From: a virus
Strand: one strand, 5' to 3'
DNA: 25,072 bases
Virus record (IMG/VR): IMGVR_UViG_3300049491_000893
Coordinates: 1-25,072 of that record
Each line of letters begins with the position of its first letter. The first letter of the stretch is position 1. The notes under the pieces were generated by a model. The model was not told the DNA's origin. It searched no databases and worked only from the letters and a program-made list of their open reading frames with translations. The translations under genes were made by a program, and so were the position numbers. This document shows positions 11,665 to 20,504 of this stretch, in pieces.

Positions 11665-12525
11665 TCACTTCGCGTTGGTCCGTGACTTGAGGATGTAATT
11701 GCCAGAGACCAGCCGAATCCACTGCTCCCCAGCAGTGTTCGTGGTCGTCTTCGTGTACAGGAGCTGTGAACGGAACCCGCGGTAGCCGACGATTTTGGCT
11801 TTCGTCGACGGCATGTTCCGGGCGTAGGTGCCGGGGAAGGCGGTCACGACGGCCCCCAGGATCGGGACTTTGCCGAGGCCGACAGTCACGTAGTGGTCGG
11901 TGAGTTTTTGGACTTCTGGGAGCCGGGCCCAACCCTTGTCTCCAGGGCAGGCCTTCGCCGACACGCAACGGTGACCGTGCCACCGGGCGTTCGGTGTGGC
12001 CAGTCCGGACCGGATCTGTGCGGCAGCCCACCTCGCGGACAGGTCCACTTGAACGTCGGTGACGGGGTCGGCTTCCATCTGTGGCAGGCACAGGGCGCGG
12101 GCGGTGTAGTTCAGGTTCAGACCGGACTCGCCACCCTTGGGGAAGGTGACGCCCTTCGATGGGCACCCGGCCCGGTCACAGCTGCGACGCTCACGATCGT
12201 TGTAGGTGTGCGCCCCGCGCCGAGTCAACGGCTGGCCCTCCATCAGGCCGTTGCCGTTGAACACGGCGGCGTCGTAGGAGTACCAGGTGTTCGGGAAACG
12301 CGCCCGTCCGATGCGTTCAATGTTGCGCATCACCTGGTCTTCGCTACCGATCAGGTCGGAGGGGTCGTTGACGACGGCGATGTGCCAGAAAAACGCCTGC
12401 GCCGGGTCGACGACGGTCCGGTCGCTTGAGTAGAAATCTGGGTCTGCGCTCCCCCACTGTTCACGGGTCCGCATCGTCAGCCCTTGGGCGGCGAGCAGAG
12501 CACGTTCCCGAGCCACGTCAGTCAT
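11665..12525 (-). CDS. Endolysin, zinc amidase (PGRP/amidase_2-like)
   Basis: A 286-residue lysin. The catalytic domain (about 15-215) carries the zinc ligands H48 in FFWHIAVVND, H185 in WHGHRC and C193 in ACPG, with WYSYDAAVFNG corresponding to the conserved Tyr region, so it should cleave the amide between N-acetylmuramic acid and L-alanine. Residues 240-283 (STKAKIVGYRGFRSQLL, then EQWIRLVSGNYILKS) resemble an SH3-like cell-wall binding domain. No signal peptide, so export depends on the holin downstream. The ATG has GAGGGG nine bases upstream. The 86-bp gap to the tail gene upstream holds no gene. Confidence 0.85.
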   Translation of the reverse strand: MTDVARERALLAAQGLTMRTREQWGSADPDFYSSDRTVVDPAQAFFWHIAVVNDPSDLIGSEDQVMRNIERIGRARFPNTWYSYDAAVFNGNGLMEGQPLTRRGAHTYNDRERRSCDRAGCPSKGVTFPKGGESGLNLNYTARALCLPQMEADPVTDVQVDLSARWAAAQIRSGLATPNARWHGHRCVSAKACPGDKGWARLPEVQKLTDHYVTVGLGKVPILGAVVTAFPGTYARNMPSTKAKIVGYRGFRSQLLYTKTTTNTAGEQWIRLVSGNYILKSRTNAK

Positions 12526-12611
12526 CCGGTGAGACCCCTCGGTGTGTGCTGTGTCCAGTGGAACACTTCACAGACTACGGAGGATTCGGCCTATTCAGTT
12601 GCGGCGCGCCA

Positions 12612-15600
12612 TTAAGTGAGCGTGAAAGGTGCAAGCCACAGGCCGTACCAGTCTGTTGAGCCCGCTTCGTCGTAGTAGATGGGGGCCACGGCAAGTCCCC
12701 GATCGGTCTCGGCCGCGACAGTGACATTGCGGGGGTCGACTTCGATGTCGTCGTTGACTGCATCCCACGTCGCCGGGGCAGGTACAGCTGACACCGATGA
12801 GGTCGCGGACGTTCCGGTGGCGCAGGTGATGATCTCGAGCCCCGCCAAACCGCGAGGCGCTGAGGATTCGACGCGCACCCCGTAGGCGTTGATTAACCCT
12901 GCCGGTGTTTGCTGGAAGGTCCCACCCCCGCCCCTATAGGCGTGCCCGTTCTCGTCCAGGTAGGTCGAAGCACCAGACCCGACAGAACCGTCTGTGAGGT
13001 CGGTGGCGTGAGTGGACACCAGCAGCCCACTGACGGAGGCCTGCATGCCCTCCCCCAACTCGCTCAGCCCAACCTTCGGGTGCCCGGTCTCGTCGGCGAC
13101 GTCGATCGGGGTTCCGACTGTCAGTGTGGCGCCGTCGAACTCGATCGGGAACAGCCGGGTTTGGTACACCAAACTCGACGACGACGAGGACCCAACGATT
13201 TCGGCGAGGTACTCCCCCGTTGCGGTCTTGAACAGGTTCCTGGGGATGTTGTCCGCATAGGACGGTGTACCGGTGTGGGTGGGGCCGACGACGTCGATCG
13301 AGTCAATCAACGTGCCGGCGGCCCGGTCGATGGCGTAGGCCTTGACCTTGACCTTGCGGTGGCCAGCAGTGTCGTTCGTCGTGCGCCAACCGGCAATAAC
13401 GATCAGGTAGTCCCCATCAACCAGAGACGTTGAGAGCAGGTTGGAGTTCGTGAACTGCGCGGCCTGCGTGAACTCCCACAAAGACGTTTCGCCGGCGAAC
13501 AAACCCCAACCCGCAGCTGGTGCACCGGTCATGTCGAAGTGCTGCACAACCAGGCCACGATCAGCTGTAGAGGACCGCCTGGATGGTGAGGCGACGTAAA
13601 GGTTCCCGGCGCCGTCCCCGATGACACTCGAGGCTTGCCAGGAGTTGATGGTGTCGGCCATGCCGTTGAACGTTTGCTCGGTGCCCATGGTGGGGGTTCC
13701 GTCGATGGCGACGTCGACTGTGACGGCCCACCACGGGGTGTACGACACACCTGGGGAGACAGCCCTGGGGACAACAACTCCGTATTTCCCGATGTCGATT
13801 TGACCGCACCACACCACTGTCGGGTTCGGGACAAGTTCGTTGACGATGTCCCCTGATGTTCTCAACGGAGCGAACCAGTCGGCGCCCACGATTTCAACAC
13901 CGGTGTCGACATCGTCTGAGGTGTCTGGGGGGATGGGTAGCCGCATCGTGACCATTTTCGTGGGGACTGGGGAGGTGGACAGCATCCGGCCGGTGATTCC
14001 GGGGGCGGTTTGGGATTGAGACCTCGTCATGCGCTGCCCGAACACCGTCGGGGTTTTCCGCATCACCTCTCCCCACACTGGGTGCCACACCACAGGTCCT
14101 TGGCCGTCCCACGACCCACCCAACGCGAGGAGCCGGGTTGAGACTTGTTGCCCAGGTGGGCCGACTAGGCATTTGTCGGAGACAACGAAGTCGACGTAGG
14201 GGGTGGCGAATTGTTCGGCGAGGAATTCGCCTTGCAGTACCTCTTGGTGTTTGGCCAGTCCGTCCTCGAGTGAGGCGAGGACCAGGTTCCCGCCGTGAAC
14301 AAGTGAAGGGGCCGTCCCCAACTCGACCATCGTTTCTCGGCGCCCCAGTTCACCTGCAGCCACGGTTTCTGTGACGGTTGTCCACCCGCTGCGGGTGAAC
14401 AGGTTCGCGACGCACCCAAGGGCTGGGACGCCGCGGGCGACTAGCGATGTGTGTTGTTTGACCCACACGGGCGCGGTGCCGTCAGACAAGTTTTCCCCGC
14501 CGCGCCACACAGCTTGCAGGACTTTGTCGGGGGTGATTTTCACGGACAGTCCAAGGTCGGACAGGGCGTCGGCGACGTTGAAGATGGTGGTCCCGTACCT
14601 GTGGACCGTTTCTTGGGCGTCAACCCAGGTGGTGCCCTCCGAGTCCACTGTTCCGGTGAAGTCGACACTGAGTTCGAGGAGGGTGGAGTCTTGTGACTCG
14701 TCCGATGCCCTCGTTTGGGCCTCCGACAGCAGGGTGATCAAGATGGCGCCCGGGGTAGGGCCGGGGGCCCGAGCTCCTGCCCCAGCCAAATGGAGTCGGC
14801 AGGATTGGGTGTTGGCGTCGGTGACCATCAACCAGGACGCGTTGTTCCCGTCATCGTTCAGGGTGCACACAGCCAAGATGACAGGGTCGACGACGTCCCC
14901 CTCGCCACCTGTCTGCCTATGTGTGACGGTGTCAATCCCGACGGCGTAGGTGCCGGCGTTGTACGTCCGCTCCGCTGTGTGGACGTTCCTTTTCCCGAAT
15001 TCGACATCGGAGGTGGACAGGATCGCTTCGCCGGCGCACCACAACGTCGCGGACTCGTCGGATGAGAACCAGAACCGCACGACGGTGTCATCCGCGCTGA
15101 TGGTGATCCAGTCCCGGAACAGTTTCCGGTTCCCGGCCCCTCCTTGCGGGGTCAACCACCTCGCCCCAGCCGAAGCGGCTGCTTTCGGGAACTTCGGGGT
15201 TTGGTAGGTCCTCTTGCCGTCCTCAGTCCAGTAGTAGCGGGCTGCACGGCTGATGGGGACGGAGTTGTCCCAAATCGTTGGGTCATCGTCAGGGTCATAT
15301 GAGGACGATGGCCAGCCGAAGATTCGTTCTTGTCCGGCGTCTTGTGGCATGTCCGCACCGGACGCTTCCGGGTTCACCCCACCATCACTCAGCCACACTT
15401 CGGTTGCGTGTTTCGCGCCCGAAATGGTGATGTCCAAAGCGGCCGGGCCGTCCCTGTGAACCAGGGTCCGGGTGTGGTCGCCCCGCAACACGAACATCTC
15501 AATCTCCGTGAGTGCTTCCCCTTCGACGAGGGGCACAGCAACGGTCACGCAGCAGTCGTCGAGCAGGTGCGGGTCGTCAACTATTTGGGGTAGCCAAGTG

Positions 15601-15731
15601 GAGACGGTGAACCCGATCCCACCTGTGCCGCCGGCCTCAAAGGACCATTGGAGGTTGGTGACGGGCAGGATCGCGAGGCATTCGTTTTTGAATGTGTCCC
15701 ACACCCGGATTTGGGCGAAGCCGCAGATCAC
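12612..15731 (-). CDS. Large minor tail protein (tail tip)
   Basis: A 1039-residue structural protein. The N-terminal part (about 5-115: QIRVWDTFKNECLAILP, then WSFEAGGTGGIGF and EIEMFVLRGD) fits the tail-associated hub that follows Dit. A PA14-like beta-rich insertion is seen at about 190-270 (DWITISADDTVVRFWFSSDE, TYNAGTYAVGIDTV), a domain often used for carbohydrate contact. The C-terminal 350 residues have repeated short beta blocks that could form a beta-propeller or similar fold. Its GTG start overlaps the Dit-like gene (GTGA). It is likely the tail-tip protein that contacts the envelope and may help DNA entry. Confidence 0.8.
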   Translation of the reverse strand: MICGFAQIRVWDTFKNECLAILPVTNLQWSFEAGGTGGIGFTVSTWLPQIVDDPHLLDDCCVTVAVPLVEGEALTEIEMFVLRGDHTRTLVHRDGPAALDITISGAKHATEVWLSDGGVNPEASGADMPQDAGQERIFGWPSSSYDPDDDPTIWDNSVPISRAARYYWTEDGKRTYQTPKFPKAAASAGARWLTPQGGAGNRKLFRDWITISADDTVVRFWFSSDESATLWCAGEAILSTSDVEFGKRNVHTAERTYNAGTYAVGIDTVTHRQTGGEGDVVDPVILAVCTLNDDGNNASWLMVTDANTQSCRLHLAGAGARAPGPTPGAILITLLSEAQTRASDESQDSTLLELSVDFTGTVDSEGTTWVDAQETVHRYGTTIFNVADALSDLGLSVKITPDKVLQAVWRGGENLSDGTAPVWVKQHTSLVARGVPALGCVANLFTRSGWTTVTETVAAGELGRRETMVELGTAPSLVHGGNLVLASLEDGLAKHQEVLQGEFLAEQFATPYVDFVVSDKCLVGPPGQQVSTRLLALGGSWDGQGPVVWHPVWGEVMRKTPTVFGQRMTRSQSQTAPGITGRMLSTSPVPTKMVTMRLPIPPDTSDDVDTGVEIVGADWFAPLRTSGDIVNELVPNPTVVWCGQIDIGKYGVVVPRAVSPGVSYTPWWAVTVDVAIDGTPTMGTEQTFNGMADTINSWQASSVIGDGAGNLYVASPSRRSSTADRGLVVQHFDMTGAPAAGWGLFAGETSLWEFTQAAQFTNSNLLSTSLVDGDYLIVIAGWRTTNDTAGHRKVKVKAYAIDRAAGTLIDSIDVVGPTHTGTPSYADNIPRNLFKTATGEYLAEIVGSSSSSSLVYQTRLFPIEFDGATLTVGTPIDVADETGHPKVGLSELGEGMQASVSGLLVSTHATDLTDGSVGSGASTYLDENGHAYRGGGGTFQQTPAGLINAYGVRVESSAPRGLAGLEIITCATGTSATSSVSAVPAPATWDAVNDDIEVDPRNVTVAAETDRGLAVAPIYYDEAGSTDWYGLWLAPFTLT

Positions 15732-16477
15732 GTCGCATCCCAGTGCTCAACAACGACTGTCCCTGCGGCGGTCCAGGTGAATGTGTTCCCACCGGGCACC
15801 AAAGCCATGACGTGCCCGTCAACAAAGTTGGATCCCAAGATGCGCCCGAGGACGTTGGATCCGCCGTTGGTGGCGGTGCACCACTGTGCATCCACGGTTG
15901 CGACGCCTGTGGTGACCAACGAGTGACCTGTAGTGGTGTTCGTCAACGTCCCGGCCCCGGGCAGGGTGATCGTCATTCGGTGGGTCCTGCGACGTCCTGT
16001 TGAGGTGACTGTGGCGCCGGAGCTGGTGACGTTCGTCGACGTCGACGCTACGGAGTGCCATGCGGCGTCCAGGGTTGCGAACCTGAGCAGGACTCGGCCG
16101 ATGCGGTTTGATCCGCCGACCATCGTTGGGTCTACACCGCCAACGAACTTTGCGCGTTTCGTCCACGTCTCAGTGGTGACATCAACGGTTTGCTGTTTGC
16201 GTAGGTCGAGAGTGGCTAAGGGTTGGTCGACGAGTTCTTCCAACGTGTGGAGGCGGTCCAAAAATTCGGCCCTCGTGTCACCGTGGATCAGCATCCCGAT
16301 GTTCACCTGCCGGGGCCGCGGGACCAAATCGAACGCGGGTAGTGACTCACCTGGAAGGTCGGGTTGGTCGTCGGAGTACTCCACCCCGAACGCCCCTTCC
16401 CACAGGGTTTCCACAGCCCCTATCGCCTCGAGCGGGGTCGCACCGATGAGGATCGTGTCTGTCGTGTCCACAGGCAT
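15728..16477 (-). CDS. Distal tail (Dit-like) protein
   Basis: A 249-residue protein between the tape measure and tip genes, the invariable Dit position in siphoviruses. It shows the N-terminal Dit-like barrel (about 1-150: FGVEYSDDQPDLPG, RPRQVNIGMLIHGDTRAEFL, DRLHTLEELVDQPLATLDLR, LLRFATLDAAWHSV) and a C-terminal beta-rich half (HRMTITLPGAGTLTNTTTGH and beyond) like a carbohydrate-binding galectin fold. It would form the hexameric ring joining tail tube to tip. ATG start two bases after the tape measure stop. Confidence 0.8.
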   Translation of the reverse strand: MPVDTTDTILIGATPLEAIGAVETLWEGAFGVEYSDDQPDLPGESLPAFDLVPRPRQVNIGMLIHGDTRAEFLDRLHTLEELVDQPLATLDLRKQQTVDVTTETWTKRAKFVGGVDPTMVGGSNRIGRVLLRFATLDAAWHSVASTSTNVTSSGATVTSTGRRRTHRMTITLPGAGTLTNTTTGHSLVTTGVATVDAQWCTATNGGSNVLGRILGSNFVDGHVMALVPGGNTFTWTAAGTVVVEHWDAT

Positions 16478-16479
16478 TT

Positions 16480-18942
16480 CTAGGCCCCTAACCCTCGGTA
16501 GCGGGCCTCTTGAAGGCCGGTCACAACATCACGGCGGACTTCTTTCGGGTAGCCGACCATGTTCACTACAGGCCCGCCTTGCGCCGATGGGCGGCCACTA
16601 AAGGACGTTCGGTAGTCCTGCCCTCCCGGTGGTAACCGGATGGTGGAGTCGAGTGTCACGGGGCCGCCCTGGGCGAGGCCTAGTACCCCGGCGCGGGCAC
16701 GCCTTCGCAGTTCAATCATCGCGCCATGGCCACCGACTGCTTCGGTTTCTTGGGCGGTCCACATGTGTTCACCGTTACTGGCCAAGATCGGCACCGAATC
16801 CGACGTCGCAGTACCGGCACCAAAGATCGGGCCACCTGTGGCGCGGCGTCCGGGTTCGTTGTCCAACACGTCCTGGGAGCGCAACAGGCGGTGGAACTCG
16901 TTCACCTCAATGGTGACCCGCTTGCCCTTAATTCTGGCGATGGCGGCCATCAGGGCGTCAATCCGGGCGCGTGCTGTGGACGTGTCAACTGTCACGGCAG
17001 TTTTCGCGGTCTTCGGGATGCCACGAATCTTGTCCGCCAAATCCCTAGCTTCTTCTTTCGTTGCGCCCATCGCGATCGCGGAGTCGTACAGCTCATCAGC
17101 CATTTGGTCTGCGGCAACAGCGGCTTTCTCTTGCGCTATGACAGCGCCGTTCGTGGCTGTTTCGTCCTCGATCAGGGCCTCGATGCGTTTCTTCGCCGCC
17201 CCAATCTGACGGTTGATCGACTCCTGGTTCTCACGGCCAGCCTCAGTGGAAAGGTCCAAACCCTTGGTGTACGTGTCGAGTTCGTCGTTGAGTCGTTCGA
17301 GTTCTTCGCGGACCCGCTTCTTCGCCTCAGGGGAATCAGCCCGGGCTAGTTCTTTCTCAGCCGCGGTGATCTCTTTCGTCAGTTCGGCCCGTTTAGCGAC
17401 CCGCTCCCCCACATCCGCCACTGACTGTGCGTACGCAACCTCCGCATCCGAGAACGCCAACGCGGCGTCGATGGCGTCGTAGTAGGCGTCGTTCAGTTCG
17501 TTGAGCATGTCCGCCTGCTCTTGCGTCGCGATCGTCGCTGCGCGTTGTTCCTCGGCGGTTTCAGCGACAGCACCGGACAGATCCGTCGACGCATACCGCG
17601 CTTCGTAGGATGCCCGGGCGGAGTCGTCGATCGCCGCGGTCAAATCCTCAGTTGCATCCTCGCCACCAGGCCACCAGTCGGGCGGGTTCGTCGCAAGGTC
17701 GAAGAACGTTTTCGTCTGGTCAATGATGCTGGAGGTGAGTTTCGGGACGTTGTTCTTCTCGGCCTCCGCATTCATCTCGTTCAGTCCGGATGTGACGGCC
17801 GTCAAGACCTGCACGAGACTCCGCAAAGGCCCGTCCGCTGATTCCCCGGTACCGATCGCCAGCACTTCGATGGCGCCGACGAGTTCCTCAATGTCACCTT
17901 TGAGGTTGTCCATTTTGATTGCGGCGGTTTCGGCTGCGAATCCGGCGTCGTTGACCTCGTTGGTCCAGTTCTCGATTCCCTTCGCGCCTTCGGCGTACAG
18001 GACGTTCGCACCCCGGATCGCGTCGGACCCGAAGATAGTGGCCAAAGCGGCGTCGCGTTCGGCTTGTTCTTTACCGGACAGGGCCGCCTGGAGTTGTCCG
18101 GCCAATGCGATGGTTCCGACGAAGTTTCCGCCGGCGTCGTAGGCCTCGATGCCGAGGCGTTTCATTGCGTCGGCGGCTTCACCGGATGGGTTGGCGAGGC
18201 GGAGGAGCATGGTGCGGAATGAGGTGCCAGCATCGGACCCGATGAGGCCGACTTTGGCGAACGCCGCCAAGGTGCCGGTTGTTTCTTCGACCGACAGGCC
18301 CATCTGGCCGGCGACCAGGCCGGTCTGGTTCAGGGCTTGCCCCATGTCCGCAACAGACCCTTGAGCCTTCCCAGCTGCTGCTGCGAGGAGGTCGGCGATA
18401 TGGGGGATGTCTTTACCTTCGAGGCCGAACTGGGACATTGTCGAGGCGGCGATCTCAGCGGACGCGGCGACATCGTCCATCCCAGCAGCGGACAGTGCCA
18501 AAGCCCCGTCCAAACCACCGGCGAGGATGTCGGTCGTACTGACCCCGGCCTTCGCCAACGCATCGATACCGCCGGCGGCCTCCGTGGCTGAGTATTTGGT
18601 GGTCGACCCCGCTTCCAACGCGGCGGCTGACAGCTCAGCCATGTTCTCTGTTGTTTCATGCGTCGACGCGGCGACGGCATCCATCGCGACGTCGAACTCC
18701 GTGAACTTCGATACCGCAAACACAGCACCCAGACCGAGGGCCGTCATGGGGGTGGCGGTGGCGTTCAACCTGCCTGGGATGACGCCGATGTCGTCGGCGA
18801 GGTCTCGGAACCCTTGCTGGGACTTAGCTGTGTGGGTCTTGGTCGTTTTCCCGAACCCGTCAACGGTGCGCCCGGCCTGTGCGAACACCGCGTCGAAGCG
18901 TGGGTCTTTGATGGCACCCAAACGGACTTCGACGGTGCTCAT
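16480..18942 (-). CDS. Tape measure protein
   Basis: An 820-residue protein, the second longest here. Residues about 80-330 form the TP901-type core (ALEAGSTTKYSATEAAGGID, GLVAGQMGLSVEETTGTLAA, GTSFRTMLLRLANPSGEA). Long charged helices follow at about 480-620 (AEKELARADSPEAKKRVREE) in coiled-coil style. There is a hydrophobic stretch near 65-77, and the C-terminal end is Gly/Arg-rich. At roughly 1.5 angstrom per residue it predicts a tail of about 120 nm. The ATG overlaps the preceding chaperone frame. Confidence 0.92.
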   Translation of the reverse strand: MSTVEVRLGAIKDPRFDAVFAQAGRTVDGFGKTTKTHTAKSQQGFRDLADDIGVIPGRLNATATPMTALGLGAVFAVSKFTEFDVAMDAVAASTHETTENMAELSAAALEAGSTTKYSATEAAGGIDALAKAGVSTTDILAGGLDGALALSAAGMDDVAASAEIAASTMSQFGLEGKDIPHIADLLAAAAGKAQGSVADMGQALNQTGLVAGQMGLSVEETTGTLAAFAKVGLIGSDAGTSFRTMLLRLANPSGEAADAMKRLGIEAYDAGGNFVGTIALAGQLQAALSGKEQAERDAALATIFGSDAIRGANVLYAEGAKGIENWTNEVNDAGFAAETAAIKMDNLKGDIEELVGAIEVLAIGTGESADGPLRSLVQVLTAVTSGLNEMNAEAEKNNVPKLTSSIIDQTKTFFDLATNPPDWWPGGEDATEDLTAAIDDSARASYEARYASTDLSGAVAETAEEQRAATIATQEQADMLNELNDAYYDAIDAALAFSDAEVAYAQSVADVGERVAKRAELTKEITAAEKELARADSPEAKKRVREELERLNDELDTYTKGLDLSTEAGRENQESINRQIGAAKKRIEALIEDETATNGAVIAQEKAAVAADQMADELYDSAIAMGATKEEARDLADKIRGIPKTAKTAVTVDTSTARARIDALMAAIARIKGKRVTIEVNEFHRLLRSQDVLDNEPGRRATGGPIFGAGTATSDSVPILASNGEHMWTAQETEAVGGHGAMIELRRRARAGVLGLAQGGPVTLDSTIRLPPGGQDYRTSFSGRPSAQGGPVVNMVGYPKEVRRDVVTGLQEARYRGLGA

Positions 18943-19202
18943 GTGCCGATCCTTTCGAGGACGACGGAGACGCCGTGCCCGTTGGCATCTGTGGGGATGG
19001 TGGCCCGGATTTGTTCGACCTGCTCACACACCGAACACCTCTTGAGGGTGGGGCTGTATTGGTGTTGTTCGGTGTGGTGCACCCCGCATCCGGGGCATAG
19101 ACCTTTCTGCCATGCGAGGTAGGCCACGATCTCGTCTTGGTCCTGTTCGGGCCACGACCGGAACTTCGAGGGGGCGATGCCCTTCTCCACGCAGTGGGAC
19201 AT
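18939..19202 (-). CDS. Tail assembly chaperone, frameshift (T-like) part with zinc motif
   Basis: The open frame contains CPGCGVHHTE and RCSVCEQVEQI, two Cys pairs of a zinc-binding module. Reading upstream in the same frame without a stop reaches the GGGAAAA slip site (19238-19232) through an HDPEWGLIMSHC segment typical of actinophage T-chaperones. The functional product is therefore most likely a 238-residue fusion (19654-18939) made by -1 frameshifting. An independent start at ATG 19202 is possible, but no strong SD precedes it. The chaperone pair coats the tape measure during tail assembly. Confidence 0.75.
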   Translation of the reverse strand: MSHCVEKGIAPSKFRSWPEQDQDEIVAYLAWQKGLCPGCGVHHTEQHQYSPTLKRCSVCEQVEQIRATIPTDANGHGVSVVLERIGT

Positions 19203-19204
19203 GA

Positions 19205-19654
19205 TCAGCCCCCATTCCGGGTCGTGAATCCTTTTCCCAGGTCCACCTGCCGGCGGGTGACGTTCAAGTTCTCAGCAGTCAAAACGAGGGCGTTGTATTC
19301 GGCTAGTTCCCAGTCGTCACAAATCTCGTCGACCAAATCATCAGTTGGTTCGGGTGAGGTGATTGACGCCTTCAACAGGGCGCGGGGGAAGGTGTCGGGG
19401 TTCCACCGGTAACCGTCCAGGGCCGGGTGCTCAGCAACCAGGGCGGCGTAGGCGTTCCGACTGAGCGCGGTCAACTCGAACAGGACAGATGCTTCTGCGG
19501 CGGCCTCACGGGCCTCACGCAGGATGGGTTGGAGCCGGTCAACGTCTGATTTGGACTTGGCTTGCAGCATCGCCTGCTGCGCGTCGTACAAGGCCTGGAC
19601 TGGTTCATCTGACAGCCATACCCGGAACTGCGCTTTCCGCTTCTGTCTCAACAC
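19205..19654 (-). CDS. Tail assembly chaperone (G-like)
   Basis: A 149-residue helical protein between the major tail protein and the tape measure genes. I start it at GTG 19654 because GGGAGG lies five bases upstream. The frame is open to 19804, but those residues overlap the tail-tube gene and are Cys/Pro/Trp-rich. Motifs: VWLSDEPVQALYDAQQAML, EAREAAAEASVLFELTAL, YAALVAEHPALDGYRWNPDT. It ends VDLGKGFTTRNGG, with the GGA-AAA codons of LGK on the slip site. It probably folds and delivers the tape measure and tail-tube subunits. Confidence 0.8.
   Translation of the reverse strand: MLRQKRKAQFRVWLSDEPVQALYDAQQAMLQAKSKSDVDRLQPILREAREAAAEASVLFELTALSRNAYAALVAEHPALDGYRWNPDTFPRALLKASITSPEPTDDLVDEICDDWELAEYNALVLTAENLNVTRRQVDLGKGFTTRNGG
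19232..19238 (-). promoter_or_regulatory. -1 programmed frameshift slippery site GGGAAAA
   Basis: In the zero frame the heptamer reads G-GGA-AAA, an exact X-XXY-YYZ slip site near the 3' end of the G-like gene. After a -1 slip, reading continues for 97 more codons into the T-like frame. The lambda G/GT site differs at one base (GGGAAAG). The ratio of the two products normally matters for tail assembly. Confidence 0.85.
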
Positions 19655-19701
19655 TTCGGCCTCCCAAGGACAACTGCCGAACCAACCCGGAAGGTTTATA
19701 G

Positions 19702-19717
19702 CCCCAGGCCCCTGGGG
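19702..19717. terminator. GC-rich hairpin after the major tail protein gene
   Basis: CCCCAGG (19702-19708) and CCTGGGG (19711-19717) pair around two bases. It lies in the 115-bp gap between the tail tube gene and the chaperone. With no T-run it is more likely an attenuator or RNA-stability hairpin that raises tail-tube mRNA relative to downstream genes. Confidence 0.4.
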
Positions 19718-19769
19718 GAACACCTGCCGTGAAGGTTCAGCCCTGGTGAGTGGGGCCAAACACTTGTTG

Positions 19770-20258
19770 TTATGCGGATACGACGGCTTCCTTGTCAGGG
19801 TCACCGGTGATCGCGAACTGCACGACGTAGCGACTCGCTTCGGCGTCCAAGGACCATGTGCGGTTCCGGGCGCCGATCTTCACTGGCCAAATCTCCACAA
19901 TGTCGGAGGCGACGAGGGTTTGCTTGTTCGGGTGGAACACGATGTACCCGGACGCCCCTTCGACCATGACGTCGGAAATGTCGTTCCGATCGACTGAGTC
20001 CTGGTCGGAGCCGGTGCCGTCGTCCTCGATGAACGTGATGGTGGCGTCCCCGAAAGTCTCAGGGCCGTCCAGTTGGAGTTCGCGGCGGTACTTCAACACC
20101 GGGGTGTTGATGCGGTTCAGTTGGGTGTCGAACCCCGTCACCCCAGCGAACGCGGTGTGGAGTTCCTGCCCGGCGGTGATCTCGGCGATGTTCAACGGCA
20201 AGGCGATGGTGGGGATCCACCATGCCCCTGCCTGTCCGCGTCGGAAGAACAGGGACAT
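19770..20258 (-). CDS. Major tail (tube) protein
   Basis: A 162-residue protein, ATG at 20258 (MSLFFRRGQAGAWW), chosen because it overlaps the upstream stop (TAATG); a longer frame to 20333 lies within the preceding gene. The content is typical of tail tube subunits: VLKYRRELQLDGPETFGDAT, a DVMVEGASGYIVFHPN strand pair, DIVEIWPVKIGARNRTWSL and VVQFAITGDPDKEA. It lies directly upstream of the chaperone pair, the standard position. Hexameric rings of this protein stack around the tape measure. Confidence 0.85.
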   Translation of the reverse strand: MSLFFRRGQAGAWWIPTIALPLNIAEITAGQELHTAFAGVTGFDTQLNRINTPVLKYRRELQLDGPETFGDATITFIEDDGTGSDQDSVDRNDISDVMVEGASGYIVFHPNKQTLVASDIVEIWPVKIGARNRTWSLDAEASRYVVQFAITGDPDKEAVVSA

Positions 20259-20416
20259 TAGGACTCCTTGGAGGGCTTGGCGGCGGACTTGGCGGGTTCG
20301 TCGGAGACGACCTGCCAGCCCTTCTTCGACCACACACGGTCAAAGGCGCGTTGTGTGGTGTTCGCCGGTGCGGCCGGCGGCAACTTCGGGTGTGTGATGC
20401 GAATCAGATCGGCCAC
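20258..20416 (-). CDS. Small structural-module protein, unknown
   Basis: A 52-residue protein from GTG 20416, chosen for the GGGAG eight to nine bases upstream; the frame is open to 20491. Pattern: RITHPKLPPAAPANTTQRAF, DRVWSKKGWQVVSDEPAK, then a Lys/Ser/Ala tail. Similar short proteins with a (T)HPxLP...VW..KGW motif occur among actinophage head and tail genes. Role in assembly is unknown. It is tied to the tail tube gene by TAATG. Confidence 0.65.
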   Translation of the reverse strand: MADLIRITHPKLPPAAPANTTQRAFDRVWSKKGWQVVSDEPAKSAAKPSKES

Positions 20417-20504
20417 CGGTATCGCTCCCTGGACGTTGGACTGTCTACAGGTGAACGGTAGTTCTGGTGACCGTGCTGCGTTTGACGGCACGCCGAACGC
20501 GAAC

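Noticed and set aside
19655-19804. N-terminal extension of the tail assembly chaperone to a GTG at 19804
   Set aside because: It overlaps the tail-tube gene and would be Cys/Pro/Trp-rich; GTG 19654 has an excellent SD.
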